Shown here piece by piece: positions 8,057 through 9,447 of a DNA stretch of 9,447 nt; within the stretch, counting starts at the first letter, position 1, and each line of letters opens with the position of its first letter. The notes beneath the pieces are model-generated. The model searched no databases, was not told where the DNA came from, and saw only the letters and a program-made list of their open reading frames with translations. Origin of the DNA: Planctomycetota bacterium. Lineage in GTDB: Bacteria; Planctomycetota; Phycisphaerae; FEN-1346. The DNA lies in the NCBI GenBank assembly GCA_026387055.1, contig JAPLML010000270.1, positions 1 through 9,447 on the forward strand, read 5' to 3'. Position numbers and translations under genes: made by a program.

Positions 8057-8133
8057 GTCGCCGCGGCGACCGCCGGCCTTGGGTCGCCGCGGCGCGACCG
8101 CCGGCCGTTGCCGCCGCCCGTGCCGAGCACGGG
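8057..8133. repeat. Direct GC-rich repeat and hairpin in the PEP-CTERM gene leader
   Basis: Two near-identical units lie at 8057-8078 and 8083-8106 (GTCGCCGCGGCG, then ACCGCCGGCC; the second unit has an extra CG). Each contains a palindrome and can fold. A separate perfect 7-bp hairpin, CCCGTGC-CGA-GCACGGG, lies at 8117-8133. All are in the transcribed leader between the terminator and the ribosome binding site at about 8050-8055. They could affect mRNA stability or translation; no function is shown. The first unit lies only 15 nt upstream of the start codon. Confidence 0.6.
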
Positions 8134-8195
8134 ATTCCCTTGTGTGTACGTCCCCCTGGTGAAGGTGCTGCCGGACGTTCGGCGAGGCGGGGCCA

Positions 8196-8232
8196 CGAAA
8201 AAACCTTCGGCCCCGCGAGGGAAGCCGAAGGT
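8196..8232 (-). terminator. Intrinsic terminator, expression platform of the cobalamin riboswitch
   Basis: In the minus-strand RNA, ACCTTCGGC (8232-8224) pairs with GCCGAAGGT (8211-8203), and CCC with GGG may pair inside the loop. Six U residues follow (8203-8198, sharing one base with the stem). It lies about 58 nt after the aptamer and about 150 nt before the PEP-CTERM start. This arrangement fits transcription attenuation: ligand-bound aptamer allows the terminator to form. The aptamer's GGGAAG could pair with CTTCCC in the terminator as an antiterminator, which is speculative. Confidence 0.85.
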
Positions 8233-8290
8233 CAGACAAGCGCCTTCATGCCGCCATTCCCATCCGCGAGGAATGCGTAACGAGTGGAGT

Positions 8291-8470
8291 CCGGGAGAGG
8301 TCTTCTGGCTTTGCGAGTCGTCCTACTCGGCCCGGCCTTCCCGTCCCGGCGTGTGCTTCACGCCCGCGGACAGTGGCGCTCAATCGGGCCTTTCGTCCTC
8401 GGTTACAGCGGCGGGACCGCGGCGGATTTTCACCGCCTTCCCTGTTCCCGGATTCCTATTCAGTTGTCAC
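8291..8470 (-). promoter_or_regulatory. Cobalamin (adenosylcobalamin-class) riboswitch
   Basis: On the minus strand the conserved core appears in order: GAATAGGAA near 8458-8450, AGGGAAGGCGGTGAAAATCC (about 8444-8425), GGTCCCGCCGCTGTAA (about 8418-8403), GCGCCACTG (8379-8371), a GGGAAGGC segment near 8345-8335, and the B12 box AGCCAGAAGACCT (8310-8298). These are the hallmark segments of the cobalamin riboswitch family. The exact P1 helix ends are uncertain. The promoter at 8476-8503 places the transcription start right at the 5' edge of the aptamer. Together with the terminator at 8196-8232 it should repress the PEP-CTERM beta-propeller gene when cobalamin is bound. It points away from the btuF-like gene and so should not control it directly. 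Confidence 0.93.
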
Positions 8471-8475
8471 CGGCG

Positions 8476-8503
8476 ACTGTACCACCGCTCTTGGCCGTGT
8501 CAA
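8476..8503 (-). promoter_or_regulatory. Predicted strong sigma70-type promoter of the riboswitch transcript
   Basis: The minus strand has a perfect -35 hexamer TTGACA (8503-8498), a 16-bp spacer and TACAGT (8481-8476). The start site would be near 8469, at the 5' edge of the riboswitch. The close match to consensus suggests high basal transcription, with control exerted by the riboswitch. Confidence 0.75.
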
Positions 8504-8533
8504 TCGCAAAATATCGACAATCGCGCCGTGCCG

Positions 8534-8563
8534 TGCGCGGTGGGTCCCCTGACCCACCGCGCA
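8534..8563. repeat. 13-bp perfect hairpin between the divergent promoters
   Basis: TGCGCGGTGGGTC (8534-8546) and its exact reverse complement (8551-8563) flank a CCCT loop. It lies about 30 bp upstream of the minus-strand -35 box and about 105 bp upstream of the plus-strand -35 box. No T-tract follows on either strand. The arm resembles the GCGCGGTGGGC arm in the element at 1855-1954, so it may be another member of that repeat family. It could also be an operator. The rest of 8564-8668 shows nothing I recognise. Confidence 0.7.
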
Positions 8564-8668
8564 GCAACTGCCCCCCAGCGGCGAGATAACGGTCGCCGCG
8601 CCATGTGGCGTCGTTGTGCTGGCCAATCGCGTCCGCGCCGCCGCGAGATGTTCACAATCCGTAAATAC

Positions 8669-8696
8669 TTGACCCCCACCCCCCGCCGCCTACAAT
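8669..8696 (+). promoter_or_regulatory. Predicted sigma70-type promoter of the btuF-like gene, near-leaderless
   Basis: TTGACC (8669-8674), a 16-bp spacer and TACAAT (8691-8696) match the -35 and -10 consensus closely. Transcription should start near 8702-8704, only about 4-6 nt before the ATG at 8708. No Shine-Dalgarno sequence can fit in such a leader, so translation would be leaderless. Confidence 0.7.
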
Positions 8697-8707
8697 CGCA
8701 CCCGATC

Positions 8708-9447
8708 ATGGGGTCTCGTATCCGCCATCTCGTCGGCGCCCTCCTGTTGGCGGCCGTCGTCGCCGGGTGCGGCTCAGGTGCGCCGCCCGCCGATGCCACC
8801 GCCAAGCCCCTTCGCATCCTCAGCCTCACGCCGAACGTCACCGAGATCCTTTTCGCGATGGGCCTGGGCGACAAGGTCGTCGGCCGCTCGACCTACTGTG
8901 CCTACCCGCCCGAGGCCGCCCGGCTGCCGGCCGTCGGCGACACGATGCAGGTCAGCCTCGAGAAGATCATCCGCCTGGAGCCGACGATCGCCTTCCTCAT
9001 CACGCGCCGCGACGACGTGCCGAAGCGCCTCGAAGGCCTCGGCATCCGCCCCGTGAAACTCCAGTCCGACCGCATGGACCAGATGCTGGAATCCATCCGT
9101 ACGATCGGCCGCGAGACCGGCCGGCCGGAGGCCGCCCAGGCCCTCATCGAGCGCATCGAGGCCGACCTGGCGGCCGTCCGCCGGCGCGTAGCGGGCCTCC
9201 CGCGCCCGAAGGTCCTCTTTGCGTTCCCGATGACCGTCGGCTCGTCGCGCATCATGGTGGCCGGGCGCGGCACGTTTGTCGATGAGTTGCTCGCCGCTGC
9301 CGGGGCCGGGAACGCCTACCCCGAGAAGGCCGACTGGCCGACCGTCGGCCCGCAGCAGGTGATCGCGATGGCCCCCGACGTGGTCATCATCAACGCGACC
9401 GGTGAGGACGCCCCGCCCGACCGCGTTGAGGCCATCCGCCAGGCGTG
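8708..9447 (+). CDS. btuF: BtuF-like corrinoid ABC transporter substrate-binding lipoprotein (3' end cut by window)
   Basis: From the ATG at 8708 an open frame of 246 codons runs off the right edge. The N-terminus is a lipoprotein signal peptide with lipobox V-A-G-C ending at C21, followed by a short flexible linker. From residue 35 it matches the BtuF/FhuD-type periplasmic binding fold: RILSLTPNVTEILFAMGLG (36-54), STYCAYPPEA (61-70), the VGDTMQVSLEKI segment (76-87) and EPTIAFL (91-97). The second lobe begins near 168. The YC-x-YPPEA motif is common in cobalamin-type members, but siderophore or haem binding cannot be excluded by sequence alone. The neighbouring cobalamin riboswitch on the opposite strand supports B12. 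Permease and ATPase genes would be expected to the right, beyond the window. The start is fixed by the signal peptide, since no other suitable start codon precedes the lipobox. Confidence 0.85.
   Translation, partial: MGSRIRHLVGALLLAAVVAGCGSGAPPADATAKPLRILSLTPNVTEILFAMGLGDKVVGRSTYCAYPPEAARLPAVGDTMQVSLEKIIRLEPTIAFLITRRDDVPKRLEGLGIRPVKLQSDRMDQMLESIRTIGRETGRPEAAQALIERIEADLAAVRRRVAGLPRPKVLFAFPMTVGSSRIMVAGRGTFVDELLAAAGAGNAYPEKADWPTVGPQQVIAMAPDVVIINATGEDAPPDRVEAIRQA

Noticed and set aside
8232..8249. A five-codon leader ORF (MKALV) between the aptamer and the terminator
   Set aside because: It has no convincing ribosome binding site and is too short to support. Its overlap with the terminator arm is probably chance.

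Overview
The window looks like chromosomal DNA from a high-GC bacterium, most likely a member of the Planctomycetota or a close relative in the PVC group. This is an inference. It rests on three things: a type II pseudopilin-like protein with a C-terminal H-X9-D motif, a secreted protein with a PEP-CTERM tail, and several dense families of short palindromic repeats, one of which translates into NPQSA-type peptides inside a gene. No rRNA or other taxonomic marker is present.

Layout. Positions 1-3816 hold two tandem paralogous genes on the minus strand. Each encodes a membrane protein with a cysteine-rich loop, a GAF domain and an HD-GYP domain, and the first runs off the left edge. The gaps after and between them (1656-1989, 3817-4141) are packed with GC-rich hairpins at 35-bp spacing and a 100-bp element with terminal inverted repeats. 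Positions 4142-5826 (minus) encode only the C-terminal half of the large subunit of carbamoyl-phosphate synthase, broken again into an ATP-grasp ORF and a separate MGS-like (allosteric) ORF that overlap by GTGA. Its first 44 codons contain an inserted heptamer-based palindrome. Positions 6019-6786 (minus) encode the pseudopilin-like protein, bracketed by two copies of another inverted-repeat element (5922-6004 and 6870-6959).

Positions 7002-9447 form a vitamin B12 locus with two divergent genes. On the minus strand a strong sigma70-type promoter (8476-8503) drives a cobalamin riboswitch (8291-8470), followed by an intrinsic terminator (8196-8232), then a secreted beta-propeller protein with a PEP-CTERM anchor (7002-8042). 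On the plus strand a near-consensus promoter (8669-8696) sits so close to the start codon of a BtuF-like corrinoid-binding lipoprotein (8708 to the right edge) that its mRNA should be almost leaderless.

How the parts may work together. The clearest functional unit is the B12 locus. The riboswitch should turn off the beta-propeller gene when cobalamin is plentiful, and the neighbour is a cobalamin-type ABC transporter binding protein. I therefore infer that the propeller is a surface or envelope protein that helps capture corrinoids, in the manner of the Bacteroides BtuG propeller but with a different anchor. The HD-GYP pair probably degrades cyclic di-GMP in response to signals sensed by the GAF or cysteine-rich regions. 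The carB pieces belong to pyrimidine and arginine biosynthesis; their N-terminal partner and carA are not in the window.
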